Shown here in pieces: positions 17,632 to 26,128 of a stretch of 64,000 nt of DNA. The translations under genes and the position numbers were made by a program. The stretch is from Actinomycetota bacterium (lineage in GTDB: Bacteria > Actinomycetota > Actinomycetes > Streptosporangiales > Streptosporangiaceae): contig PMSU01000104.1 in assembly GCA_003168255.1 (NCBI GenBank), positions 55,385 to 119,384 of the forward strand, written 5' to 3'. The notes under the pieces were generated by a model. The model worked only from the letters and a program-made list of their open reading frames with translations, made no database searches and was not told the DNA's origin. Positions within the stretch are counted from its first letter, which is position 1, and the number at the start of each line of letters is the position of its first letter.

Positions 17632-17968
17632 GGTGATCAGCTCCAGCCGTACTGCGCGGTAACCATCAGATAGCAGGATGTAGTCCTTTATTGGTACATC
17701 ATGCCAGCCGCGCCGGCCAGAGCGTCAAGAACCGTTTTTGCCTGCGACGGCGCTAGGTGACTTCTAGATAGACCAGGGAGTAATCAGGAGATAATGCCTC
17801 AAAAGGAAAACTGGGACCCGGTTGGGCTCCCCACCGGTCACGACGTGGTTTCCGGTCCGCACGGCAAGGTACGCGTTCAGCGAGCCGAGGGACGTGTGAT
17901 GCGGCAGTACGGCAGAGAAGGAGGTGAAGTCATGCGTGACCAGTGGACCTAAGCCTGAGCGAGCCATT
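17632..17968. other. Intergenic region between GGDEF gene and MFS gene
   Basis: About 340 bases between the GTG of the minus-strand GGDEF gene and the stop of the minus-strand MFS gene. Apart from the small ORF above and its strong Shine-Dalgarno-like site, I see no RNA gene or clear terminator. Confidence 0.5.
17794..17952 (+). CDS. Possible small ORF (52 codons) with nested six-codon minigene
   Basis: ATG 17794 opens a 52-residue frame (starts MPQKENWDPVGLPTGHDVV, ends VMRDQWT) between the GGDEF gene and the MFS gene. AGGAG is three bases upstream, a tight spacing. Inside it AAGGAGGTGA (17918-17927), a near-perfect Shine-Dalgarno, precedes a second in-frame ATG at 17932 that would encode only MRDQWT before the TAA at 17950. 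GC at third codon positions is clearly lower than in the neighbours, so the long frame may not be a conserved gene. It could be a regulatory leader or a minigene. No homology is recognised. Confidence 0.25.
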   Translation: MPQKENWDPVGLPTGHDVVSGPHGKVRVQRAEGRVMRQYGREGGEVMRDQWT

Positions 17969-19252
17969 TCATGAGCCCTCGGCCGACGGCGCGTGCTGGC
18001 GCCGGCTGCCTGCGGGTGAGTATTCCGCGGCCGAAGTGTCGCTGACGGCACGATTCCAGCGTGCTGCCAGCGCAACCGCGGCTATCGTGCCGAGGCCGCC
18101 GCTGATGGCGATCACTTCCGGCACGGGCAGCGCCTGTGCCAGCGCGCCCGCTGCCACCAGCGATGCGCTCTGGCCGAGGCTGAACCCCGTCATCACGATT
18201 CCGAATGCTTGGCCGCGGAAGCGATCGGGCAGGGCGCGGACGAAGGCCGCGTTCGCGGCTAGCTGGTATGCGGACAAGGCTCCCGCAGCGGCGAAGATGA
18301 CCATGGTGATCGTCAGCCCCGGCTTCAGCGCGCACGCAACCAGCGGCAGGCAGGAGCAGGCTGCCATCGGGGTCATAACCCGCAACCGTCGTGCGGGGCT
18401 GACCAGGCGGCTGAAGGCGATCACGCCTATCCCCATACCGGTCGGCATCGCCGCCAGCAGCAGCCCGGCCGTCACTGCTCCGCCGCCAAGCGCTCTCGCA
18501 TAGGGGACGGCGAGTCCTTCGGGAACCACGTAGAACGCGGCCAGCCATGCCAGCAGCGTCAAGACACGCAACTGCTTGGTCCCGAACATCAGCCGGATCA
18601 CCGAGGAAGTCCGCGCCCCCGCCCGCGCTTGCGCATGGCCGCGGAGCCGGGCTGCAGGCGCTGCGCTGGTGCGCACGCCGAAACGGATCAGGAGAGCCGA
18701 CACCGCGAACGTGGCCGCGTCGACAGCAAGCGCCACCCGTGGGCCGGCCAGCGCCACAGTAACGCCGCCGCAAGCGAACCCGGCCACGAACCCTACCTGG
18801 TTGGTCAGCCGCGCGATCGCGGTTCCCACCACATACCGGTCGCCCGCCAGGATGCCCGGCAGTATCGCCGCCCTGGCCGACTCGAACGGCGGCGCCAGCA
18901 TCGTCACGCCGAACAGCAGCAGCACCAGCGCTGGCAGTGGCATCCCTGATATCACCATGACCGCCGTCAGGCCGCACCGGACCAGGTCACAGACGATCAT
19001 CACCCGACGCCGCGGGTAACGGTCCGCCAGCCCGGCCAGCAGCAACCCGCCGACCAGCCAGGGCAGGTAGCTCACCGCATACGTGGCCGCCGTCATCAGC
19101 GGCGAGTGAGTCCGGCTGAACACCAGCACCGTCAGCGCCACCAGCGCCAGGCGGTCTCCCGCAACCGACAGGATCTGCGCCAGCCACAGAGCCCGGAATT
19201 GCCCGACCGAAAACACGTCCCGGAACGTGGCCCGCCCGGCCACGTCCTTCAT
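17969..19252 (-). CDS. MFS transporter, probable exporter (copy 1)
   Basis: 427 residues from ATG 19252, which has AAGGGA upstream; a TTG 18 bases earlier is less likely. A polytopic protein of about 12 segments with an MFS loop: LAGLADRYPRRRVMIVCD after the second helix pair, and PDRFRGQAFGIVMTGFSLGQ in the second half. It closely resembles the next gene upstream in layout and local sequence (ATFRDVF, ALWLA, SVAGD, ALVALTVLV, RTHSPL), so the two are a tandem duplication. Located at the end of the minus-strand biosynthetic operon it is a likely product or intermediate exporter, possibly also giving self-resistance. Confidence 0.9.
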   Translation of the reverse strand: MKDVAGRATFRDVFSVGQFRALWLAQILSVAGDRLALVALTVLVFSRTHSPLMTAATYAVSYLPWLVGGLLLAGLADRYPRRRVMIVCDLVRCGLTAVMVISGMPLPALVLLLFGVTMLAPPFESARAAILPGILAGDRYVVGTAIARLTNQVGFVAGFACGGVTVALAGPRVALAVDAATFAVSALLIRFGVRTSAAPAARLRGHAQARAGARTSSVIRLMFGTKQLRVLTLLAWLAAFYVVPEGLAVPYARALGGGAVTAGLLLAAMPTGMGIGVIAFSRLVSPARRLRVMTPMAACSCLPLVACALKPGLTITMVIFAAAGALSAYQLAANAAFVRALPDRFRGQAFGIVMTGFSLGQSASLVAAGALAQALPVPEVIAISGGLGTIAAVALAARWNRAVSDTSAAEYSPAGSRRQHAPSAEGS

Positions 19253-19446
19253 CGGGGCACATCCCTTCAAGGCCGTTTACCGGGCAACGCGTTGTGTTCA
19301 ATGATGACGCACCAGCACCTTGAGTACAACAAACCGTGAGGAAACGGTAACAATCTGATTCATTGACCCGAGTGGAGAGCGAGAGCCGAACTCCGGTGAC
19401 GTCGCCGGTCAGCGATATCTTTGTTGCACGCATTAGCGAGGATGGC

Positions 19447-20709
19447 CTAGCCGTGGCCATGAGCCTGCCTGCGCCAGCTAACAGCCAGCGCCATTGCGGC
19501 GGCAGCGCCGACAGCGCCGCTGACGGCGATGACCATGGCCGGGCCGATCGCGTCCGCGGCCAGCCCGGCGACTGCGAACCACAGGCCCTGCCCGACGTTT
19601 ATGCCGCCGTTGGCCACGCCGAACGCCTGGCCGCGGCGGTGGTCAGGCACGGCGCCGATGAACGCGGCGTTCGTGGCGAGCTGGTAAGCCGACAGCGCCC
19701 CGGCCGCCGCGATGATCACCAGGACAGGAACCAGTCCAGGACGCAGCGCACACAAGGCGAGCACCGCGCAGCAGGACACCGCCAGCGGCCCCATCCAGGC
19801 CAGCCGGGTCGGCGGATCCACCAGGCGGCTGAAGGCGATCGTTCCCACCAGGGAACCAGCCGGCCCTGCGGCGAGGATCAGCCCGGCCACGGCAGCGCCG
19901 CCGTGGAAGTGCGCCGCGTAAGGGACGGCCAGCGCCTCCGGAACCGCGTAGAAGGGCACCAGCCAGCCCAGCAGCATGAGCGTCCGCAGCGTCGGATCAC
20001 CGAATACCAGCCGCAGCCCAGACCAGGCAGGCCTGCGCCGCGCGGCGCCCCCGTCCGGGTGACGCGGCACCGGCCGCAGCCGCACCCCGGCGCGAAGCAG
20101 CAGTGCCGAGACGGCGAAGGTGGCCGCATCGATGCCCATGCTCGAACGAGCCCCGGCCAGGCCGACCACGGCTCCGCCCACCGCGAATCCGATCAGCCGG
20201 CCGGCCCGGTTGGTGGTCTGCATGACCGCCGTGCCCAGCACATACCGGTCCCCGGTCAGGATGTCCGGCATCATCGCCGAGCGGGCGGCCCGGAACGGCG
20301 AGCCGAGCAGCGTGACCGCGAACAGCAGCACGATCAGCACCCGCAGCGGCACCGCCGGCACCGCCATCACCGCGACCAGCACCATGCTCGCGACATCACA
20401 GATGATCATCACCGTGCGGCGGGGAAACCGGTCCGCCAGCCTGGCCAGCGTGGAGCCGCCGATCAGCCATGGCAGGAAGCCCACCGTGTAGGCGACCGCC
20501 GTCAGCAGCGGCGAGTGCGTGCGGGCATACACCAGCACGGTCAGCGCCACCAGAGCGAGCTGATCGCCGGCCACCGACAGGAGGTATGCCAGCCAGAGCC
20601 AGCGAAACTCACCGATCGCGAACACGTCACGGAAGGTGGCGCGTGCAGCCGCCTCCGCGGGGTCCGCCACCGGCATCCAGCCCCCGTTCAGTCGAAGCGT
20701 GTTCCGCAT
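19447..20709 (-). CDS. MFS transporter, probable exporter (copy 2)
   Basis: 420 residues from ATG 20709; ATG 20676 (MPVADPAEA), with GGGGG before it, is an alternative start. Same architecture as copy 1: ATFRDVFAIGEF, about 12 hydrophobic segments, the MFS loop LARLADRFPRRTVMIICD and PDHRRGQAFGVANGGINVGQ. It lies 119 bases downstream of the E1-beta gene and 194 bases upstream of copy 1. Divergence between copies is spread along the length, so the duplication is old and the two may carry different ligands or work together. Confidence 0.9.
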   Translation of the reverse strand: MRNTLRLNGGWMPVADPAEAAARATFRDVFAIGEFRWLWLAYLLSVAGDQLALVALTVLVYARTHSPLLTAVAYTVGFLPWLIGGSTLARLADRFPRRTVMIICDVASMVLVAVMAVPAVPLRVLIVLLFAVTLLGSPFRAARSAMMPDILTGDRYVLGTAVMQTTNRAGRLIGFAVGGAVVGLAGARSSMGIDAATFAVSALLLRAGVRLRPVPRHPDGGAARRRPAWSGLRLVFGDPTLRTLMLLGWLVPFYAVPEALAVPYAAHFHGGAAVAGLILAAGPAGSLVGTIAFSRLVDPPTRLAWMGPLAVSCCAVLALCALRPGLVPVLVIIAAAGALSAYQLATNAAFIGAVPDHRRGQAFGVANGGINVGQGLWFAVAGLAADAIGPAMVIAVSGAVGAAAAMALAVSWRRQAHGHG

Positions 20710-20828
20710 TCACGTCGCGGCCACATCGTCGCCCGGAAACAGTGCATTTTGCAACAACTCGTGAGCAAAAGATCGCACCTTGGCGCCATTCCGCCACAGC
20801 ATGGCGCAGAAAATGCGAGAAAGGGCGG

Positions 20829-21794
20829 CTACTTCATAACCGTACGGACAGCGGCGACCAGTTGCTCCCTTCCCGGCTGAATGGCGCGGTCCAACTCCAG
20901 CGCGAACGGCAAAACGGCCCCATCCGGCCTGGTCACCCGCTTCGGCGGCGCGATCAGCCGCATTTCCTCCGCCACCGTGGCGAGCACCTCGCCGGCAAAC
21001 CCGCACGTCCGGTTGGAGTCGTCGATCACCACCAGCCGGCCAGTCTTGCCGACCGACTCCGCCAACGCGGCCCAGTCGAACGGATACACCGTCCGGGGGT
21101 CGAATACCTCGACCGAAATCTCGCCGGCGAGCTCAGCGGCCACCGCCAGCGCCGTGTGCACCAGATGCCCGACCGCCACCACGGTGACATCGGACCCGGC
21201 GCGATGGATCCGGGCCTGCCCGAGCGGCACTGGCGCAAGCATCGACGCATCAACGTCGTCGCGGATGCCCATCGCGCCGGCCGGCGCGAACACCACCACG
21301 GGATCGGCGTCCCTGATGGCCGACACCAGCAGCCCGTAGGCGTCAACCGGCGTGGCCGGCACGACAGTCTTCACCCCGACGTGCGCGAAGAGGCTGTACG
21401 GATGGTCCGAATGCTGCCCGGCCCACCCCTCCCGCGACCCAGAGCCAGGCACCACGTACGTCACCGGCACCGACACCTGCCCGCCGGTCATCAGTGACAT
21501 CTTGTGCGCCTGGTTGGCGATCTGCTCGAAGGTCAGGAACAGCAGCGACGGTATCTGGAATTCGATCACCGGGCGCAGCCCGCACAGCGCCGCCCCGGTG
21601 GCCATGCTGGTGAACGCCTGCTCCGAAAGCGGCGTGTCCACCACCCGGTCAGGACCGAACCTGTCCAGCAGCCCCAGGGTGAGCTGGGCGATCCCGGCGC
21701 CGATGTCCTCGCCGAGTACGCACACCGCGGGGTCGCGCTCCAGCTCGTCGCCGAGCGCCCTGTTGAGCGCCTTGGTGTAGGAGAGCTTCGTCAT
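20829..21794 (-). CDS. 2-oxoacid dehydrogenase E1 component, beta subunit
   Basis: 321 residues, normal for AcoB/BkdB/PdhB-type E1 beta. Visible: LSYTKALNRALGDELERDP, LGEDIGAG, DTPLSEQAFTSMATGAAL, the Gln-His segment GWAGQHSDHPYSLFAHV, and the C-terminal swivel DPRTVYPFDW and IDDSNRTCGFAGEV. With E1 alpha it would decarboxylate a 2-oxoacid on TPP and pass the acyl group on. The usual LEHK-like segment after DADPVVVF is replaced by APAGAMGI, so the substrate may differ from pyruvate. No E2 or E3 gene is in the window. Compare PglB/PglC of phenylglycine pathways and the E1 pairs that load C2 units onto ACPs. Confidence 0.9.
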   Translation of the reverse strand: MTKLSYTKALNRALGDELERDPAVCVLGEDIGAGIAQLTLGLLDRFGPDRVVDTPLSEQAFTSMATGAALCGLRPVIEFQIPSLLFLTFEQIANQAHKMSLMTGGQVSVPVTYVVPGSGSREGWAGQHSDHPYSLFAHVGVKTVVPATPVDAYGLLVSAIRDADPVVVFAPAGAMGIRDDVDASMLAPVPLGQARIHRAGSDVTVVAVGHLVHTALAVAAELAGEISVEVFDPRTVYPFDWAALAESVGKTGRLVVIDDSNRTCGFAGEVLATVAEEMRLIAPPKRVTRPDGAVLPFALELDRAIQPGREQLVAAVRTVMK

Positions 21795-22771
21795 CAGGCC
21801 ACCCCTCCCCGCGCCACCATGCCGCTGGCATAGAGGTAGTCGAGCGCGCCCGCCGGGTCGGGCCGCGGGCTGGCCAGGGCGAACCGCTCCGCCTCGGCCA
21901 GAATCTCGGCGATCTCGGCGTCCAGCCGGGCCCGCTGGCCGGCTGCTATCCGGCCGCCCTGGATGTCCAGCGGGTCACGCCGCCGCCACTCGTCGATCTC
22001 CTCCTGGGTCCGGTAGCTGAGCCTGATCCGGAACTCCATCGTGTGATGCGGCCCGAACCGGTAGGTCATGGCTTCGATGAGGGCCGGCCCCTCCGCGCGG
22101 CGAGCACGGTCAGCAGCCAGCACCGCCGCGTCGCGCACCACCTCGACGTCCATGCCGTCCACGGTCACCGCCGGGATGCCGAATGCCTCGGCCCGGCCCA
22201 CCGCGTTACCGGCGACCCCGGTCGCTGTCGGCATGGTGGTGGCGTAGCCGTTGTTCTCGCAGACGAACAGCACCGGCAGCTGCCACAGCGCGGCCAGGTT
22301 CAGCGCCTCGAGCAGGACGCCCTGGTTGAGCCCGCCGTCGCCAAAGAAGGTGGCCACCACCTTGCCGGAGCCGGACCGCTGCGCGGCCCACGCGGCACCG
22401 ACGGCGATGGGCGCGGCGGCGCCCACGATCGCGTTCGCGCCCAGGATGCCTACGGCAACGTCAGCGGCGTGCATCGAGCCGCCGCGGCCGCGGTTGAGCC
22501 CGGTCTCCCGCCCGGCGAGCTCGGCCAGCATGCGGCTCGGGTCCGAGCCCTTGGCCAGGACGTGCCCGTGCCCCCGGTGAGTGCTGGTGATCAGGTCGTG
22601 ATCAGCGAGCGCGGCGCACACGCCCACCGCGACCGCTTCCTCGCCGATGTAAGGGTGGATGCCGCCCACGATCTCGCCCGACTTGACCAGCCGCAGCGCC
22701 AGCTCCTCGAAGCCGCGGATCAGCCGCATCCTGCGGTAAAGATCCGCCGGGGTGTGCAGGCCGTCGGTCAT
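21794..22771 (-). CDS. 2-oxoacid dehydrogenase E1 component, alpha subunit
   Basis: 325 residues, typical of AcoA/PdhA-type E1 alpha. It starts LYRRMRLIRGFEELALRLVKSGEI, then HPYIGEEAVAVGVCAAL, STHRGHGHVLAKG, RGGSMHAAD. The TPP/Mg motif begins GDGGLNQGVLLEALNLA and closes with CENNGYA. Its stop shares one base with the E1-beta start (TGATG), giving coupled translation of the heterotetramer. It lies 28 bases after the PhyH gene in the minus-strand operon together with the HPPD-type enzyme, which suggests an aryl 2-oxoacid as substrate, but nothing in the sequence proves it. Confidence 0.92.
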   Translation of the reverse strand: MTDGLHTPADLYRRMRLIRGFEELALRLVKSGEIVGGIHPYIGEEAVAVGVCAALADHDLITSTHRGHGHVLAKGSDPSRMLAELAGRETGLNRGRGGSMHAADVAVGILGANAIVGAAAPIAVGAAWAAQRSGSGKVVATFFGDGGLNQGVLLEALNLAALWQLPVLFVCENNGYATTMPTATGVAGNAVGRAEAFGIPAVTVDGMDVEVVRDAAVLAADRARRAEGPALIEAMTYRFGPHHTMEFRIRLSYRTQEEIDEWRRRDPLDIQGGRIAAGQRARLDAEIAEILAEAERFALASPRPDPAGALDYLYASGMVARGGVA

Positions 22772-22799
22772 GGCCGGCCTCGCGGCGGGCGGGCCGGAG

Positions 22800-23705
22800 C
22801 TAGGACGCCCATAGCACCGGGCAGAACTCGGGGTCGGCGTAATCCGGCGTGCCCTGGCTGGTCGTGCGCACGACCGTGTCGTGGTTGTAGCCGAGCAGGC
22901 TGCCGTCCGGCTTGCTGAACGGCCGCCAGCTGTTCTGCCCGTCCTGTAGGTGATAGGAGAGCGACCGGCGCGGCCGGCCGCTGCGGTTGTGACCGCTGCC
23001 GTGATAGGTGCGGCAGTGGTGGAAGCTCATGTGCCCCTTCGGGATCACCATCGGGATCGGCGTTACCTGACTGCCGTTGAGCTCCGCGGTCCGCGCCAGG
23101 ATGGCGTCCAGCTCATCGCGATCACGCTGGGCGAAGTGCCGGGTCGAGTCGTCGCCGCTGATCTCCTGCCACCGATGGCTGCCGTCGATCATCGTGATCG
23201 TGCCCATCTCCTCGCCGCAGTCGTGGAAGGGAATGAAGGCCGTCAGCATCCGGTCCGACGTGCATGTCTGCCAGTAGTGCCGGTCCATGTGCCAGGGCAC
23301 GAGGTTGGTCACCTCCGCGTCGGCCGGCGGCTTCAGTATGAGCGTCGACTGGAACACCCGGATCTCGGTAGCGCCGGCCAGCGCGGCCGCCACCGCCCCG
23401 ATCAGCGGCTTGCGCAGGATACGCGCGATCTCGTCGCTCTCGTAGTGGATGTAGTCGTTGTGCCGCTGCACCGGACCGTCGGCCGGCTCCCAGTAGGCGA
23501 GATTCGGCGGTCGCACGCGCAGCGTGCGGTCCCGGTGGCCGGCGTAGAACCGCTCGCTCGCCGCGGTGAGCGCGTCCGCCTCCGCATCGGTCAGCAGCTT
23601 CTTGGTCAGGTACCAGCCGTGGTCGGCGTACCAGCCGACGTCGGCCGGCGAGGGAAGCAGCCCGAGGTCCTCATCAGCCAGCGCCGACGTGTTCGCGATG
23701 CTCAT
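22800..23705 (-). CDS. Phytanoyl-CoA dioxygenase (PhyH)-family Fe(II)/2-oxoglutarate oxygenase
   Basis: 301 residues. The metal triad is visible: His139 and Asp141 in LVPWHMDRHYWQ and the distal His235 in HHCRTYHGSGHN, followed by RSGRPRRSLSYH supplying the 2-oxoglutarate-binding Arg. Double-stranded beta-helix enzymes of this family hydroxylate, desaturate, halogenate or cyclise small molecules, often carrier-bound ones. It sits between E1 alpha (28 bases) and the HPPD-type gene (15 bases), so it is part of the operon and likely a tailoring hydroxylase. The substrate is unknown; no CoA-specific feature is visible. Confidence 0.88.
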   Translation of the reverse strand: MSIANTSALADEDLGLLPSPADVGWYADHGWYLTKKLLTDAEADALTAASERFYAGHRDRTLRVRPPNLAYWEPADGPVQRHNDYIHYESDEIARILRKPLIGAVAAALAGATEIRVFQSTLILKPPADAEVTNLVPWHMDRHYWQTCTSDRMLTAFIPFHDCGEEMGTITMIDGSHRWQEISGDDSTRHFAQRDRDELDAILARTAELNGSQVTPIPMVIPKGHMSFHHCRTYHGSGHNRSGRPRRSLSYHLQDGQNSWRPFSKPDGSLLGYNHDTVVRTTSQGTPDYADPEFCPVLWAS

Positions 23706-23720
23706 TGTCTTCCCTCCTGC

Positions 23721-24800
23721 TCAGCTGTCGGCGGCGAACATCGCGGCGCGCTGTTCCTCCAGTGCTTCATACAGCGCCTTGATGTTCTTGCTGCCAAAGG
23801 TGAGCGCCCCCCGCCGCTCGATGAGCTCGAAGAAGAAGGTGCGCCGTTCGTGTGTCGACAACGCGAAGATCTGGAACATCTGACCCCAGCGGTCACTATC
23901 GGCCAGCACGTTGAACTCCTGTAGCGTGGCCACCGGAATGGCCACCGCTCCAAGCCGGCTTTCGAGCGACCGGTAGTAGCCAGCAGGCGCGGTAAGGAAC
24001 TCAACGCCCCGGCCGGACAGGGCGGCGATCGCGCCGGTGATGTCGGCGGTGCGGAATGCGACGTGCTGCACACCGGGACCCCCATGCGACTCAAGGAATT
24101 CGTCGATCTGCCCCGGGTTGCGGCTGAGGTCGGGTTCGATCAGGGTGAACGTCACCTTGGCGGCCGAGTCCTGAACCACCTTTGAGACCATTGCCTGGCC
24201 GCCGACTTCGATACGTTCGTCGAAAATCTCGGAAAGACCAAAAGCATTTTGATATAGCCGAACGGTGGATGCCAGATCACCAGCGGGAAGGCATACGGCA
24301 AGATGGTCGATGGCCTCGAGCGTGCTTTCTCCCGCCGCCGGGCGGGGCTCGATCATGTCGATCAGCCCCGGCGCGAACTCGTCGGCGGGACCGCTGCGCT
24401 CGATGAACCTGTGTACGACGTCGCCGAAGCCAGCGACGGTCGCGGTGCCGACCCGGGTGCCGTTCCTGGTGGCAAACGAAGGCCCGGCCACCGCGGCGGC
24501 GCCGCCGGCCACCGCCGCCGCGAACGCTGCCCCCACGTCATCGGTGCTGAACCCGACCGCGGCGACGCCATCGCCGTGCCGGCTGACGTAGGCCGCGGCT
24601 GGGTGCTCAGCTGTCAGGCCCGATCTGAGCAGCAACTGGCTGCGCCCCTGCCGGAGCAGCAGCGACCGCTCCCCGGCCTGGCCTGTCTCCGGGCCGCCGC
24701 GGCCGTGCACACCAAAGCCGAACGCGTCACACAGCTGTGCCGCCGACCGGTTCAGGTCCCCGACGCAGAACTCGACGTGGTCAATTCCCTGGATCTTCAT
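23721..24800 (-). CDS. 4-hydroxyphenylpyruvate dioxygenase / 4-hydroxymandelate synthase-type enzyme
   Basis: 359 residues, two vicinal-oxygen-chelate domains (about 1-150 and 160-355). Iron ligands are His166 (IDHLAVCL), His246 (VQHVAFRT) and Glu325 (TFFFELIERRGA), spaced 80 and 79 as in the family. The C-terminal helix FGSKNIKALYEALEEQ caps the active site. Both HPPD (giving homogentisate) and HmaS (giving 4-hydroxymandelate) use 4-hydroxyphenylpyruvate, and I cannot separate them reliably by eye. Context favours HmaS: it is in a biosynthetic operon, no homogentisate-degradation genes are near, and a hydroxymandelate-oxidase-type and an HpgT-type gene occur at 43906-46415. The start overlaps the KS stop by four bases. 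Confidence 0.88.
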   Translation of the reverse strand: MKIQGIDHVEFCVGDLNRSAAQLCDAFGFGVHGRGGPETGQAGERSLLLRQGRSQLLLRSGLTAEHPAAAYVSRHGDGVAAVGFSTDDVGAAFAAAVAGGAAAVAGPSFATRNGTRVGTATVAGFGDVVHRFIERSGPADEFAPGLIDMIEPRPAAGESTLEAIDHLAVCLPAGDLASTVRLYQNAFGLSEIFDERIEVGGQAMVSKVVQDSAAKVTFTLIEPDLSRNPGQIDEFLESHGGPGVQHVAFRTADITGAIAALSGRGVEFLTAPAGYYRSLESRLGAVAIPVATLQEFNVLADSDRWGQMFQIFALSTHERRTFFFELIERRGALTFGSKNIKALYEALEEQRAAMFAADS

Positions 24801-26128
24801 CGCCCACCTCTGGATCGAATGCTGGGTGCGGGTTCGGTCTGGCTGCTCTGGAGTGCCGCTGGACGGCAGCGCGAGCGCGACGTGCTGGCCGGTCCGAAAA
24901 GCAGGCTGACGTTGTGCCCCCCGAAGGCGAACGAGTTGGACAGAGCCACCGCCACCCGGCCGTCCCTGGCCCCGCCGCGCACGTGATCGAGATCGCAGTC
25001 AGGATCCGGGTCGTCGAGGTTACGGGTGGGGGGCAGCATGCCCCGGTTGACCGCGAGCGCGCTCGCCGCCGCTTCGACCGCACCGGACGCCCCCAGCATG
25101 TGTCCGGTCACCGCCTTGATCGAGCTGACTGCCGGGCAGCGGTCGCCAAAGACTGCCCTGATGGCCTTGGTCTCGGCCACGTCGCCGAGCTTGGTGCTGG
25201 TGCCGTGCGCGTTGACGTAGTCCACATCGGCGGGGCAGAGCCCCGCGCTAGCCAGCGCGAGGGTCATGGATGCCGCCGCGCCCTCGCCGTCGGGCCTTGG
25301 CGTGGTGGGGTGGTACGCGTCCGTCGTCGCGCCCCAGCCGATCACGTCGGCATAGGCGGCCATCCCGCGTGCGTCGGCATGGGCGGTCCGCTCGACCACG
25401 AAGACGCCGGCTCCCTCACCGAGTACGAACCCGTTGCGCCGCTTGTCGAACGGGCGGCTGGCCTCCGCCGGGTCATCCCAGCCGCGGGCGAGCGCGCGGG
25501 CGTTGCCGAACGCGGAAGTGATCGTCGGATGCAGCGGTGACTCGGTGCCGCCGCAGATCACCACGTCGGCGTCGCCGCCGACGATGAGCCGGAACCCCTC
25601 CGCGACCGCCTGCGCCCCGGCCGCGCACGCGGTGACGATCGTCGTGCTGAAGCCGCGGGCGCCGTACTTGATCGCGATCCTGGCGGTGGCCATGTTCGAG
25701 AGCATCCCGGGCAGCAGGTACGGGCTTACCGCGGGACGGCCCCGCTGGAACCGTGCGTGCGAGTACTGCTCAAAGGTCTCCAGTCCGCCGCCGCCGGTGG
25801 CAAGCACCACGGCGACCCGCCGCGGGTCGACGTCCCGGCCTATCTCCAGCCCGGCGTCGGCGATCGCGCGGTCGGCTGCCGCCAGGGCGAGCAGCACGAA
25901 CCGATCCACGCATCGGGTCTCCTTCGGCGGCAGCACGCTGACTGGATCGATATCGGGCGCGATGCCGGCCACCTCGAGCTCTCCGGCGGCCGGGTGATCT
26001 GCTGGCGGCCGGCGCAGCCCGGACCGGCCGGCGCACAGCGCTTCGAAGAACTCCTCGACGCCGCAGCCGACCGGCGTCACCAGGCCGATGCCGGTGATGG
26101 CCGCGCTGCGCCGGGCGGCGTCGCTCAT
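24797..26128 (-). CDS. Beta-ketoacyl synthase (FabF-like), catalytically complete
   Basis: 443 residues. All three catalytic sites are present: Cys168 in TACAAGAQAVAEG, NAHGTSTKLGDVAE, and KAVTGHMLGASGAVEA, with NSFAFGGHNVSLLF at the end. A basic Ser/Arg-rich tail of about 30 residues follows. It would condense malonyl-ACP with an acyl-ACP. Four-base overlaps join it to the AMP ligase upstream and the HPPD-type gene downstream, which argues that aromatic-acid activation and elongation belong to the same pathway. It is the most normal KS in the minus-strand operon, where the other KS has an altered His. Confidence 0.94.
   Translation of the reverse strand: MSDAARRSAAITGIGLVTPVGCGVEEFFEALCAGRSGLRRPPADHPAAGELEVAGIAPDIDPVSVLPPKETRCVDRFVLLALAAADRAIADAGLEIGRDVDPRRVAVVLATGGGGLETFEQYSHARFQRGRPAVSPYLLPGMLSNMATARIAIKYGARGFSTTIVTACAAGAQAVAEGFRLIVGGDADVVICGGTESPLHPTITSAFGNARALARGWDDPAEASRPFDKRRNGFVLGEGAGVFVVERTAHADARGMAAYADVIGWGATTDAYHPTTPRPDGEGAAASMTLALASAGLCPADVDYVNAHGTSTKLGDVAETKAIRAVFGDRCPAVSSIKAVTGHMLGASGAVEAAASALAVNRGMLPPTRNLDDPDPDCDLDHVRGGARDGRVAVALSNSFAFGGHNVSLLFGPASTSRSRCRPAALQSSQTEPAPSIRSRGGR

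Noticed and set aside
17932..17952. Biarylitide-like minigene
   Set aside because: MRDQWT lacks the Tyr/His(Trp) crosslinking pattern and no P450 is adjacent; kept only as an unexplained minigene.
19363..20880. 505-codon plus-strand ORF opposite the MFS and E1-beta genes
   Set aside because: Antisense of clear MFS coding sequence; the translation is Arg/His/Gln-rich without any domain, a typical high-GC shadow frame.
22043..23924. Long plus-strand ORFs over the E1-alpha and PhyH genes
   Set aside because: Opposite strand holds conserved TPP and iron-binding motifs; the plus frames have shadow composition.
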